Positions 1-12,597 of a stretch of 64,000 nucleotides of DNA are shown piece after piece (position 1 is the stretch's first letter; every line of letters starts with the position of its first letter). The notes below the pieces were generated by a model. It was not told the DNA's origin. It ran no database searches and saw only the letters and a program-made list of their open reading frames with translations. The DNA comes from Anastatus disparis (taxonomy: Eukaryota > Arthropoda > Insecta > Hymenoptera > Eupelmidae): the NCBI GenBank assembly GCA_017163975.1, contig JAFFSR010000004.1, forward strand, positions 7,316,001 to 7,380,000. The letters are read 5' to 3'. A program made the position numbers and the translations under genes.

Positions 1-1870
1 AAGTTCTTCACTGGATGTTGTGGAAAATTTTTATTATATCCCTACAAAGGTTTTCGATTGTAGACAATGGCTATGTTTCAATTTAAAAAATTACGTTTTT
101 TCAATATGATGCTAAGAAGTCGAAATTTAAATTAGTCGCGTCGGTAGTCTTCTCAGCTAAATCACGTTATCGAGTAACTGATAACTACAAAGAAACACTT
201 ATAAATCTCTTCTTAGTGTTGCTCAGCATCATACCTTTAATATAAAAAATAATTCATATTAATCTTATGTGATTTCATGGTTTTATGATCTGTTAACGTA
301 TTTAAATAAGTATAATTAAAGTTTTTCCACGAATAATAAACATTAAAATTTATTTTAAATAAAGTTTAAACAAATAATTAATAAAGATAAAGATATGTTG
401 TAGAAAAAAATTTAAACGCTTAAAATTAACTAATATTTATTTTTAAATACAGTTTTATTTAATAAATTTTAATCATGAATTTTTGGCGAATAAAATTAAT
501 TTATTATACGTGGAGAAACTTATTTAGCAAGTTTTAAATGTCCTAAAAAATATCAATTAAGGTAAACTGATAGGTTATTCGACATACATAGTTACTGATA
601 TTGCAGCTTCTCGAATTTTTTAGTATTTGTTATTATTTTTTTATAATATCTGTATATCCTGATTTTTAAAACTTTTAGATTAACTAGGAGAGTGTTAAAC
701 TTCCAAACTTTAAAATAAATTTTTAATTGTCAAAATATGTAAAAAACCAAAATTTTAATTATCCACTTTTGTGCAAAATTTCAACTCTTAATCTTAATAA
801 ACAAAAAGTTACAATTTTTTTAAAATAATGAAAAATTTTCCGGTTTTTCTTCGATTTTAATTAACCGATCGTTCAACCTCTCATTCTCTTCATAATTCAA
901 TTCTTTACAACTTTTCTATTGACAGTATTATGATTCTTCGAGTAGTTTTCATTTAATAAGCAACAAATTAAAAAAATGCCTTATTTTGCACGTAATTAAT
1001 GAGAGTTGCTAATCCAAAACATATAAGTAAACATCTACGGACCATCCTTTAAATGATGGCTAATTTGCTTTACAATTTTTGTCAAAATGTGACTTTTTTT
1101 GCTCTATTGACTGGCCTATTAGCTATCAGTGGCATTCCGATCGTCATTAAGAGTAGGTCGCATATCTCTGTTCTATTCTAATCCAAGAATTCATTATATT
1201 TTTTGCAAAAATTAATAGTTGTTGCAAAAAATAAAGAGGAAGTCGCATCTTTTGTAAGAAAAAATTAATTTTATCGCTTGGTTAACAATTGAAACTTAAA
1301 AATCCAAATTGTTTACCTTAATCTCTATTATTAAAGTATTTCAAGTCTTACTTGAAAACAGAGCAATAAAATTAATTTTTGTTATAGCCAATAGTAATAT
1401 CATTCTGCTTATTTTATGATGCAGCTACAATTGAAATTTTTTTCGTATGAACTTATAAAATTCTATAGTATAGAAATCATTTGTAAATATTGCTTTTAAC
1501 ATTGGTAGTTTAAATTTCACAAAAAACGATCTTATTACTTCATTAAGCGTGCAGAATCAATACCTCCGTGCTTGATGCACATATTTGGTCGAGATACGCT
1601 ATTACTGGTAAAACCAAAATTTTTTTTAATTTCTGATACTTTCTACCACATAGCAATGTAAAACAGTCCATCTAAATATATTTAAATAATTTCAAATAAT
1701 TCTTTTGTCTTCAATATAATAAGTATAGTATTTTACGTAAATAAAATAAAAAAAGGTTAGTAGTCGAGTCATGAATAGTAGTTGGGATATTAACCATATT
1801 CATATGTTAAATCATATTTGCTTATTTTATGTGCAAATAAATGTTTTTTCTTACAATTAGAGAGATTAAA

Positions 1871-2257
1871 AATTTAAGGAGATGTAAAACGGACACTACA
1901 CCTGTACTCATAAATATTAACTTTCTTTCCATTTCATTGTTTAATTTCCAGGAAACAAATGCATTAGATTGTAGTATGTTCTATAATGATTATTTAGTTA
2001 AATTTTCAAATAAATTCATTCGTTAGTTTTTGAGATATTCGGATTTCTGGTACAAAATCGAAAACTTTAAATAAATAATATTGGAACCCCAAATTCTGAA
2101 TAACTAATGAATAAATTTATTTGAAAATTTAACTGAATAATCTTCATGGTGCATACTACAACCTAATGCATTTCTTTGTTGAAAATTTTGCCATAAAAAT
2201 GGAAAGATAGTCAATATTTATGAGTACAGGTGTACTGTCCATTTTACATCTTAAATT
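1871..2257. mobile_element. MITE-like inverted-repeat element (387 bp)
   Basis: The two ends are long imperfect inverted repeats. The left reads AATTTAAGGAGATGTAAAAC, then GGACACTACACCTGTACTCA. The right end is its near complement, finishing TTTTACATCTTAAATT. Similarity continues inward for about 60 bases (TAAATATTAACTTTCTTTCC against the complement of GGAAAGATAGTCAATATTTA) and more weakly toward the centre. There is no transposase; the 61-codon frame across it is a by-product. Confidence 0.8.
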
Positions 2258-4244
2258 AATTCAATTATAAACTCGACTCCCGGTTTTCATATTTTTTAAT
2301 TTATTTTCCTTTGACTTTTTTAAAATCATAACATAAAATTTATTTTCTTTTTTTTGACTATAATTTATATTTAGCACGTTTTTCATTTGAATAATTTCTA
2401 GGTTATTTTTTTTTTTTTTGAAATACAACAGAAAAAAATTTGATGGACTCGCAATTTTTTTAGCTAGTAAATCACTGCTTTCGTCTAATTTTTTTCATTA
2501 AAATGGTTAATTTTTTTTTTAAGTAAAAATACCTGAGATTGTTTGCCGACAAGAATCGACGTTGACACCAAAAATTATTCGAAACTTGAAATCATCTTTT
2601 TTTTCCTTTGCAGCTGGCTTTTAATAGAACGAACCCAAAAATGGCGTCGTTTTTGCGGCTTCGGTTTTTGTAGGCACATTCTTCCTTCATGAAATAAGCC
2701 ATGCAGATTAAAAATTTAAAATAAGTTGTACTGTGCAGCTTTCATCACTTCAGCGTAATGTAGAGAAAGATGTGAAATAATCTAAAAACAAATTCAAAAA
2801 ACCAGTACTGTATATATTAAAAAGTTTTTGCCGGCTATTATAGAGGAAGAGTGAAATAACCTACAAACTATTTAAGGGAATCAGCTTACAAAGATTCCGC
2901 CGGCTGCTACCTGCGTCAAAACTTGGAAACAGTGCCATTGTACTGCTCAAGCACGACTGACTTGCTTCTAACTCTTGACTACTCTCGCACGCCTATAATG
3001 ACGTCAAGATACGCTTGTGTATTTTCAAGTTTTATTATGACCATTAAATGCGAGTCATATAGACGCACGTAAGGATCCACACTCGCAAGCAGAACCGCCA
3101 TAAATTTATAAAAAAAGATTTGATGAAAAGCGCTCCTAACAGTATTATCTCTGTTTCTACAAGTCGCATAACAAAAATGAAAAGAAAATTTTTTTACACA
3201 ATTTTTTCTATTTTTCATCTTTTTTTAAAAATTGTCAATTTTTCATATTAAGAATAAAATTTTTTTCTTTTAATCACTTGTATATTTTCGTTTTTTAAAT
3301 AATCATTAGTGAACAATTCCAAAAGAAATTAAAAGAATTCTAAAAAATTTATAATTTTGATCTTTACACTGATGATTTTTTTTCTACCTGTAATTTAAAA
3401 TGATACAGCATAAACTCCTGCCCGAGGGGTAATTCTTTTGTGTAATTTTTCTCATGTAGAGTTTATACGTTACGACTGGGTCAACTCTTATTGCGCATGC
3501 ACATCAGCTTACCCTAGCCTATTATTGAGCATTCAGTCCGAACTTTGAAATTTTATAAATTTTATGCAATTGATATATTAATAATTATTCTTTTTTCCTT
3601 TGTAAAGTAATAAATATATCAATGCTTGTTAACTTTATTTTTTAATAAATATAAAAAGGTTAACCCCACATATTACGGATAAGTTCATTACTAATAAACT
3701 ACTTGCAAAAGTAACTTATTTTTTGAAATTTATATTAACTTTTAAAAACAATATGAAATATTCAATTGAATTTTCGGATGCTTTTATAAAAAAAAATGAG
3801 TATTGTTATTCCATTTCCATCATTTTCATTATTTTATGTAAATATCTTTTGTCATATATAGAATACAATTTATTGTAAAAATAAATAAATACTATGTCTA
3901 CTTAGGAAAATTTAAATTTTATGGTCGACGTAATTTAAATAAATGTGAAATTTATTAATTTTCAATATTAAAATATTAAAAATATAAATAGCTTTTTCTT
4001 GATTTTATTATTTAATAGCAAGGATTTAAAAATTAAATTATTGATTTATTTTTATATATAATACGCTAGTCATTTTTTAAATTAAATTTTATTATTTTAT
4101 AATATTTTTATAATAACAATTTTTGGATATATTCCAGTTATATAAATATTAATTTCAATTTGAGAATGATTTCAAAATTATGAAAAATGAACTTGAATTC
4201 ATTAAAATTAATTAATTTAAAAAAAATTTTCTGAAATCATTATA

Positions 4245-4450
4245 CGTTAGACTTTTATTGATCTCCACAAGCAAGTATTTTGAATCTCTTCTATTGAACC
4301 ATTATTTTTAGAAGTGTTAACATTTCGGAACTTCCTTCTTTAGGACAGATAATAAATATCAATGCAATCATTTGTCACTCTTTGTTTTTTCAATAAATGG
4401 TTAAGGATAGAGGATTTAAAAATGGAGATCAATAAACGCCTATCCTTATA
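4245..4450. mobile_element. Weak inverted-repeat element
   Basis: TTTTATTGATCTCCA at the left is matched by TGGAGATCAATAAACG at the right, with partial similarity outward (GTTAGAC against the complement of GCCTATCC). The inner part is not obviously symmetrical. It could be a decayed MITE or a chance pairing. Confidence 0.35.
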
Positions 4451-7400
4451 GTATGGACAAACGATAGAGCTTATATTATTATTATTATAATACATTTGTG
4501 TGATCATTTTATAATCGAATTAAAATTCTATTAAATTAATCATTTTTACACTTTTTTAAGGAGTGAATAGCCTGAACAACGGTATGAAAATTATTGTAGA
4601 AAATTTTGTAAAATTAAAAGTTATTTATTTATTAGTACATATACATTGGACAATCAATAACAAATTACATATTAAAACTAATAATTCTTATTACTTTACT
4701 GGCATAATTTTAAAATCAAATAAGATTGTAAGCTTATCATTTTTTTCTATTTCAAAATACAACACATACAAAATTAAAGTAATTGGTAAAAAACCTAAAT
4801 AATATCGGCAATTTTAAAACTAATAAAATAAATACACGTATGTTTCAAGAATAGAGCTATGTTCTTTTCAGACTTTTACTCTTGTTAATCAAGTGACAGA
4901 CGTAAGTAGCATCGGCTGCCAGTCAAAAGCTTTTCTTGTCTTCTTTTTTTTTCTCTTTCCCGTAGGAATTTCTCGTCTGACATTGATTTCACTCTCGTAA
5001 TTCCACTGAGTACTCGGATATATAAATGGCTGGATTTCTAAAACAGAACGATTTGATGTCGTGTTCTAATTTATAAAGAAAGAATAAATACAATTTTTTA
5101 CACATTATAAAATTTATTTGTCTTCGTGACGTTTAAAACATATTCAAATGAAAAAAGTGTACTATTTTAGAGCTTTTAAAAAATTAACAATATTTAAATT
5201 TACTATTAAAAATTTAATTTATAACTTTGGAAAAATCAACATAAATTTGTTACCATGAATTCTTCAGTAAAAAAGCATTGATTTATATTATATTTTATTA
5301 AAAAAACGTATCATACACGCAAATAAGAGCGAGTTTTTTAAAGGAGAAAATACCACCTGAAAATAGAAATATATTTTAGCTTTTATAATATAATAAAATT
5401 TCAAATATTTGTTACTGAAATTTCAACGATTGATAAATCATTCATTTTCTTTATTCCTTTACATTTTTTATGTGAAAACAAAAAAAAATATCGTTTTTCA
5501 AGCACCTTCTAAAATTACATGCCTTCATAAATAATGGACACGTCTACAGGTTAAATTGTAATTGAAAATCCGTGTAAATGGACAACTATGACCTAAATAA
5601 CATTACGAAAAAGAACTGAAATCTTTACAATGTATGTACAAGCGGTAATAAGCATGTATTTTTAAAATCATTCAACCACACATAAATTATTTCAGCTGAA
5701 AAAATTCATATAAGGGTAAATAAAAAAGCTGCCAATTGTTTGAGCACTGTATGTCTTTTCATACCGAAGTAACTAAAAATTTTGCATAAAATAATAAAGA
5801 CCATTGAAAAACAAAAAAAAAATTGATATCTGTACTTATAATTAGCGCGCTCAAAAAATATTTATAAAACTATTAATAAATATATTTAAATAATTTGTAA
5901 ACTCTTGTTAAATCGTTGTAAATATAAAGAAAGCAAATGATGACATTAATTGTCACTCAACTTAATAAAAATTTTATCAACATTTTTAATCTCGTTCTAT
6001 TTAGGCATTAAAATAATATAATAAAATTAATAAATGTGCCTAAATAAAGTATATATATTTTAAAATAGTTGTAAAAAACATGGGAGCGCGTTTTTAATAA
6101 AAATGACATTGAAAACAACGTAAATAAATATAAAATATTAATATTTACAAAAAATTTTAAAAAATAGAAAAATTTGCAAGTTTTTTTGAAAATTATTAAA
6201 TTGCTCTAAAATTTACACTATGCTACGAAAAATATAATTGCAAATAGCCTCTTCGCTTTCCCTAAAGCAGTCAAACATAACTTATTTATGAAATTTAGAG
6301 CAAATTTATCAATTAGTTTTTAAGTAGTAACTTATTAAATGGATGTATACGCACATGCATGCAGATATTTTTTGTGAACCATTTTTTTTATTCTATAATT
6401 TTTAATCAATATAAATCCCACGTAAAAAGAAGCATGGGTTGAAAGTAAAGCCGCTTAACGTTTTGATTAGCTTCTATATTAGATGCAAGCGTCTGATTGG
6501 TTAAAAGATTGTATTCAGTGCAAAAATTTGTAAGGTATTGTGACAGTCACAAAGTTTTGAATTTGAATGCGCGCGAAAATTAAAATTATTTGGCACGATG
6601 TCGATATACTATATTGAATTTGACATAACGTATAAAACACACAGTACAAATACAAAAAAAAAATAATTTGTTTAGTAAATAATATTCAACAAATTGGGAC
6701 TGATTCTACTTAAATATTTTATGCAATTAAATACAATGTAATTAATACTTGATATCAAGACGTGATCACATCTTTTGATAAGATTTAAAGATTAATATTA
6801 TAATTTTTAGTAAAAAAAGGTTACAAAATATGCTATAGTATCTTTCTAAAATATATGTATGTAACCTAAATTTATTGTGGTTTTTAATGACAATACAAAT
6901 TGTATTCAATATTGTAGAAATTCACATGATTAATTGGTTCAATCAATTAAACTGAAAAAAAGAATAGTCAAAAGATAGGAATATATTTAAAAAAGTTTCG
7001 AGTATAGGGATTATAAAAATAACAACTGTATAATGTTTTTTTTTTTTCAATTTTTAATAATCTTTTAAACATCAAAGACCACGATATCGTATCATGGAAG
7101 TGTACAAGATTTAAATTTTCACATTTTTTCATTGTTTAACAAAATTATAAAAATTAAGAAAATTAATTTGCTTACATGCTAACAAGATTTTATTTTTTAT
7201 GAAATAAATCACTAATTTAAATGATCAATTTTTTTGTCTTTTTTTTACTTATTATTCTCTGATTCTAATTTCTTAAATATTTTTACTTCAACTATATTTC
7301 GTAACAATATTTTATATCTTTACCACGTAGCACATAAGAACTATATTTTTAATACAAATATTATTGTAAGACTAGTTTGAATTGCAATTTATTTTTAAAT

Positions 7401-9276
7401 CTCATTAATTTAGAAAAGTATTTTATGTTAAATATAATTATTTTCATGCTTTTATCACGCTTACCATTTTTTCAAGAGTGATATAATTTTTGTAACGCTG
7501 TATTTTTATTCTTCTTTCATTTTGTGATAAAAAATGTATAGAAATATTTTTATCTCTATCAGTAGATAAAAGCCAAATATAACATCTTTAAATATCTATG
7601 TAAAAGAAATACCTTATGAGATAATTTTTTGATGATTTACAAGGAGAATATAAGGTTCGATTCTTGGATTTGCTTTTAACTTTGAGATATTTTTATGCTA
7701 GAACCTTTAGTTTAACCCTTTGTAACCTGGTGTGCATTAAAATGGATATTGATGTTTTAAATTGTGCAAAAATGACTTCAAATTTCTTAAAATAAACACG
7801 TCAATTAGCTCGAAGTGGACTATTTCCGATCTCAAACTGGGGGCCTAAGTCTTTATAGAAACTGAGAAAATTTGAAAAAAGGAAAAAAAAATTTTTTTAT
7901 TGCAAGAATTGGTTAATAAATGAATACTTATTATCCTAAAAAGGTTATCAGAACGTTTTATGATGATATAAAAATTCAGGTCTGAAAGATGCGATTTAAT
8001 ATTGTTTTATCAAAATTATAAAAATAAAAAAAAAATAATTTAAATTTACTTTTCTATACAATCATTGAAATAATTATACTAAATGATTTTTTTTAGAAGT
8101 ATGCAAGATTGGAGATCAAGTTTAAGGTCATCTCTTACATACAGTTGAATAAGACTGGGGTTAATAGAACAAATTGCAAATTTTTGTCTATTAATTTTTT
8201 ATTCTTTTTCTTGGATTTTTCAAGTGAGTTTTTTACACTACTGTATGATAGAATTATATCAGTTTATATATCAGAAAACCTTAAAAGAAACAATAAAGAA
8301 TTAAAAAAACAAAATTTGGAATTTGCTCAATTAGCCCAATTCTATGGAACTTAGTAGAGATTAATTAGTTCAAAAACTGTAGTCAAAAAACAACTAAAAG
8401 TTTTTTTTTAATTTTTGACTTTGAAATAGAGAAGTTCATCATCTCATATATCCCAAATCTAAAAACAAATCCGAAATCCGAGAATCAAATACTCTCCTTA
8501 TTAGATTAATTATTTTTAAGTTATATTAAATAATTTTGATTTTTTAATAAGATATATTTTTTATCAATTATCGTATCTACATTAAAATGTGTTTTTTTCT
8601 TCTAATTTTAATTTCTAATTTAACTTTACATAATTGCATAATCTAACATTACTTTGATTTCTCCTATCAAAATCATTGAACTTCATGATTTATTTGATTT
8701 TATATATAAATAAGCTATGTATGGCTTATTTAAATACTTAATTAACATTAAATAATAATTTTTCATTAATAATAATGATAATAATTATAATGATATTAAC
8801 AAACAATAAGCATAAAGGTTTTTTTTCAGGATCACAGTTTCTATTTATGTATTTTTTAGAATTTACAGTAATATTTTTACAGCTAATAAAAATTTCTAAT
8901 GAATTTTCTTTTTCTTCTATGAAAATCTGCTCACAGATAGACACATGTGTGAGCAATGTTAAGCAGCACAATTATAAAACAGTAATAAAATAGAAAAATG
9001 CAAGATTTACAAATTTCAAATCATTATCATGTCGTAAAATAAGATTACTATTGTATTTAAGAAAATTTACAATAATAAACATTTAAATTTATTATTCAAA
9101 GATCATAATTTATGAAAACTTTTATATATCTTAAAGCATAATGATGGAAATTAATATTGTCTTGTGATATTTACAATGTGGTTTATAAAATTCTTGCATA
9201 TAATTTAAACAATAATTTTAATTATTTAGGCAGTAAATAAGTTTTATATAAAGTGATTTTGACTTTAATATTAATT

Positions 9277-9463
9277 TTTTTTTATTTTGTTTAACGTCGC
9301 TGTATTTATGCTGTCATCACGATGTTACTTAGCGACGAAGGTTTGTGAACGAAGCACATGTAATTTCCAGTAATGCTTGTAACAATTGGGAAAGGACTGG
9401 GATTTGAACTCGGAACATCGAGTTAAGAATCCATCGCTCTACCAACTGAGTCACTGAACTCCT
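9277..9463 (-). mobile_element. tRNA-derived SINE, copy 1
   Basis: On the minus strand the head has an A-box-like TGACTCAGTTGGTAGAGCGA and a B-box-like GTTCGAATCC region, slightly mutated. Then come CAAGCATTAC, GTGCTTCGTTCACAAACC, TCGTCGCTAAGTAACATCG and CAGCGACGTTAAACAAAATA with an A-rich end. The body matches the other copies in the same order. It is not a tRNA gene, because the acceptor-stem partner is missing. Confidence 0.88.
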
Positions 9464-9648
9464 CTTTATTCTATTATATACATGTAAAATATACTATTTT
9501 TGCAAAGACCACTATATTTATTTTTGATTTACTAAAATTATATATCTCATATATAGTTTTACATGGTATTATACATTTGTATATTGATTTAACGATTTTA
9601 AATCGTGCATCATTTGACAAAGATATATTTATATATCTATATCGTCGG

Positions 9649-10776
9649 TCCAAAGGAAGACGACGCAATTTCAAAAAAGATGCCGAAAAACGACGTCGTT
9701 TTAAAAAAGGCGCCGATACGACGCCATTTCAAATAGTGTCGAATAAGTGCCGAAAAAGACGCCAGATTTCAGAGTAGTAACAAAATATGCCATCAATTTC
9801 AAAAATAATTTTTGGAATGGCATTTTTTTATTGAAATACATGAAATTAAAAAAGAGTAAAAAAAATTGAGATACAGTCGACGATCTGAGTCCCGCCGCCT
9901 TCTCCTTCATCGACTCGCTCGTGCGTTACCCCCACTCGCTGACTAAAAGAATTTGTTTCCAAACATTCTGAGTCCCGCCGCTGCTCTATGCGACTTTTTC
10001 ACTTGTAAAAATGGGTTTATTAATTTCATTTTTTTGTTTAGGATACAACAAATGTTTATTGAAATAAAAAGTAACAAAGAAATAATACAATATTGCATAA
10101 TTCTCATTTATATCTATTGAAAAAAATATAAAAATTAAACTAGATATATTTAATCAATCAATAAAATGTTATTTATTTGAAAATTTAAGTGATTGCTTTA
10201 TAAATAAAAGATAAAATAATTCTTATTTCATTTCATTTTCATAATAACAATGAGTATTTAGTTCATCAATAAATAATATATTCTTTAATTTTTAAATTTA
10301 TGTTACCTATAAATAAAAAAATTTAATTTTTATATTTTTTATAGTAAATATAAATGAGAATTATGCAATATTACAATATTTTTTGTTACCTTTTATTTTA
10401 ATAAACGTTTATTGTATTCTAAACAAAAAATTAAACTAATAAATCCATTTTTACAAGTTAAAAAGTCGCATAAAGCAGCGGCGGGACTCAGAATGTTTGG
10501 AAACAAATTCTTTTAGTCAGCGAGTGGGGGTAACGCATGAGCTAGTCGATGGAGGAGAAGGCGGCGGGACTCAGATCGTCGACTGTATCAAAAAAGTGCC
10601 ATTAAAAAAAAAATCGGTGAAATGTCATTTTTCCGTGAAATGGCGTCGTTTTCAACACCTTTTTCCAAATGGCGTTGTTTTCGGCATCTTTTTTTAGATG
10701 GCGTCGTGATCGACACCTTTTATGAAATGGCGTCGTTTTCGGCACCTTATTTAAAATGGCGTCATCTTCCTCTGCA
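9649..10776. mobile_element. Foldback-type element with 29 bp subterminal repeats
   Basis: A 1.1 kb inverted structure. The ends CAAAGGAAGACGACGC and the complement of GCGTCATCTTCCTCTG face each other. The inner arms 9870-10115 and 10345-10589 are near-complementary over about 245 bases, including GTCGACGATCTGAGTCCCGC at the left and its complement at the right. On the right side five units beginning TGGCGT start at 10641, 10670, 10699, 10728 and 10757, exactly 29 bases apart. Related, less regular units lie on the left in the other orientation. A spacer of about 229 bases has no coding capacity. The layout resembles foldback (FB/Galileo-like) elements; the family is inferred from structure only. 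Confidence 0.85.
10641..10775. repeat. 29 bp tandem repeat, five units
   Basis: Units of the type ATGGCGTCGTTTTCGGCACC plus a T-rich end recur at exactly 29 bases. They vary at a few positions (for example CGTGATCGACACC, TGTTTTCGGCATC). They are the right subterminal repeats of the foldback element. Confidence 0.9.
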
Positions 10777-11137
10777 TGTGTGTGAGTTATGTTTTGGATA
10801 GCAAAACTATAAATGTAATATCGAACGTTTTCAAAGATATCATTCAATGAATTCTTTGAATAAACAATCTCTCAGGCTTATTTATTATGTTATGTTTATT
10901 AATAATTTTTAATTTTACTTCTATTGATGAAAATTCATATTTTATGGCTTTCTACGTAATGATATAAATTATTTTTTAACACGTAATAACATACAAATAA
11001 TAAAAACAATATGTATATAAATTAATATTCTTTTAGAAATAGTTTTTTATGAATAAGTCAGAAAATGTTAAGAATTTTAGATATTAAGTTAAAAAAAATC
11101 AGAGACCATAAGCATTGAATAAGTATTGTGATTCTAA

Positions 11138-11175
11138 TTACAGATTGGGATTCGAACTCGAATTCTTGAGGTTCT
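11138..11175 (-). mobile_element. SINE head remnant
   Basis: TTGGGATTCGAACTCGAATT is the complement of the B-box region of the SINE family, without the A box or body. It is probably a truncated copy. Confidence 0.4.
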
Positions 11176-11206
11176 GAAATCATTAAATTCTGAAAATACT
11201 TCAAGC

Positions 11207-11283
11207 AGAATTTCTAGATAGGTGTAATTTTAACATGCTTAGCTCAACAATTATGACCAAAAAATGGTTAATTTTCTACCAGG
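11207..11283. mobile_element. Half copy of MITE family M18
   Basis: AGAATTTCTAGATAGGTGTA, CAACAATTATGACCAAAAAA and TGGTTAATTTTCTACCAGG follow the right arm of the element at 18478-18642 in the same order. The left arm is lost or decayed. Confidence 0.65.
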
Positions 11284-12146
11284 TTGATAAAAATAATAAT
11301 TATAAAATATTACTAAAATCAAATGATTACATTATAATTAAATTAATCATTTGTAAATACTTTCATTAATACTATATAAGGATGTAATACTTGAAATTGA
11401 ATTGATTTTAAGCTAACTTTTTTTACTATTTTTTTATCCGATTTGATATTAGTTCAATTTATTTGATTGGCAGCTCTAAATTATAATTAGTTTCATTTTT
11501 CGTAAGCAAACAATTTATTCTCAATATTTACGTAATATCTGATTAAATATTGAGAACATACTTGACGAGGTATTGATTTTTTCCAGTGGTAAATAAATAA
11601 ATATTTAAATAAAAAAATGAAATATTATTATATTTAAGTGACAATAATTATTTTATTATTTTAATAGAATATTTTTATGAATTTTTTTCAATTTTAAAGG
11701 TAATAACGTTTATATTTTTATAGTACAGATTTAAAACGATTTATATTATTGATTGATATTTTTTCAACTTGATATCAAAATTCTTTGTAAGAAAATGATG
11801 TTATTACATGTTTTGTATAAAATTAATAGTTCATTTATGTTTCGATAGATAAAGTTATCTTTATATTTTCCACATACTTGGACCGTAATATTTTAGTATT
11901 TTAGTTGTAAATTGTTCCAATGTAGATCGGCAATAAGCATTTTTTCAATATATATATAATATTAAATATTTATATTTTCTTTTTTAATAATTTTTCTATT
12001 CTACATACTAACAATAAAGCTTATGAAAATTTATAAAGGCTTCACAATATTGGTCCATTTGAAAATGCTCTTAAATAGATTTTGGAGAAAAGAAAAATTA
12101 GGTTGTTTATAATTATAATTTTAATAACACTTTCAACTCAGAAAAA

Positions 12147-12250
12147 TTTATTGAAAAAATTATGAATAAATAAGTGTTAAATTTAAGTGAAATATATTAT
12201 AGATTAAGTTATAAATAAAATTATAAATAAAATTATTGACTATTTTTAAT
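12147..12250 (-). terminator. Candidate polyadenylation signals of STK32
   Basis: Reading the minus strand past the TAG at 12598, the first ATTAAA is at 12245-12250 and the first canonical AATAAA at 12147-12152, about 450 bases after the stop. In such AT-rich DNA these hexamers are common by chance, so this is only a candidate 3' end. Confidence 0.25.
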
Positions 12251-12597
12251 GATTATATATCAGTTATTCTCAAGTTACGATCCACATAGGAACGGTCTAC
12301 GATATTACTCTCATAATTATCGCTATCATTATCAGCACACAAAACATCATTATCTTATTATTAAATCTATAATTTTAAACAGTAAATAATTCTAGTTAGA
12401 AAGAAAGAAAATTCTAACGAAAAACACTTAAAAAAAAAACTGAATAAAATAAATATTTTCTTAAATTAAAAATCTCGTCATTGAGTATCGAGTCTTTTTT
12501 TGTCGCGTTTAGTTTTAACTAGCTGGGTCGTTGGTCTGCGTGGCAAGCAAGCACAGTAGCAACAACTAGGTGGCTGTCTGCCAAGATGCGGTGTGCC

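Larger units (their letters stand above)
1..12597. other. Region downstream of STK32: no gene recognised
   Basis: Very AT-rich DNA with no convincing coding frame; the open frames here are short and made of K, N, I, F and L. Supported contents are the MITE at 1871-2257, a weak inverted-repeat element near 4245-4450, a SINE at 9277-9463, the foldback element at 9649-10776, a SINE remnant near 11140 and a MITE half at 11207-11283. A less AT-rich pocket at about 2870-3010 is unexplained. Confidence 0.6.

Noticed and set aside
4990..5060. TATA promoter (GGATATATAAATGGCTGG)
   Set aside because: No gene follows on the plus strand and TATA words are frequent in this DNA.
8738..8993. Overlapping 72-77 codon frames on both strands
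   Set aside because: They are made of I, N, F and K runs from an ATAATAAT-like tract, with no start context or family signal.
9389..9463. tRNA gene on the minus strand
   Set aside because: The B box and A box are present, but the same sequence with the same non-tRNA body occurs at four other places. The acceptor stem does not close, so it is a SINE head.
9577..9910. Basic 66-69 codon frames
   Set aside because: They arise from the minisatellite and arms of the foldback element; the KRRR-rich reading is only the repeat translated.
10497..10847. Frames of 66 and 81 codons
   Set aside because: Again the foldback element, right arm and 29 bp repeats.
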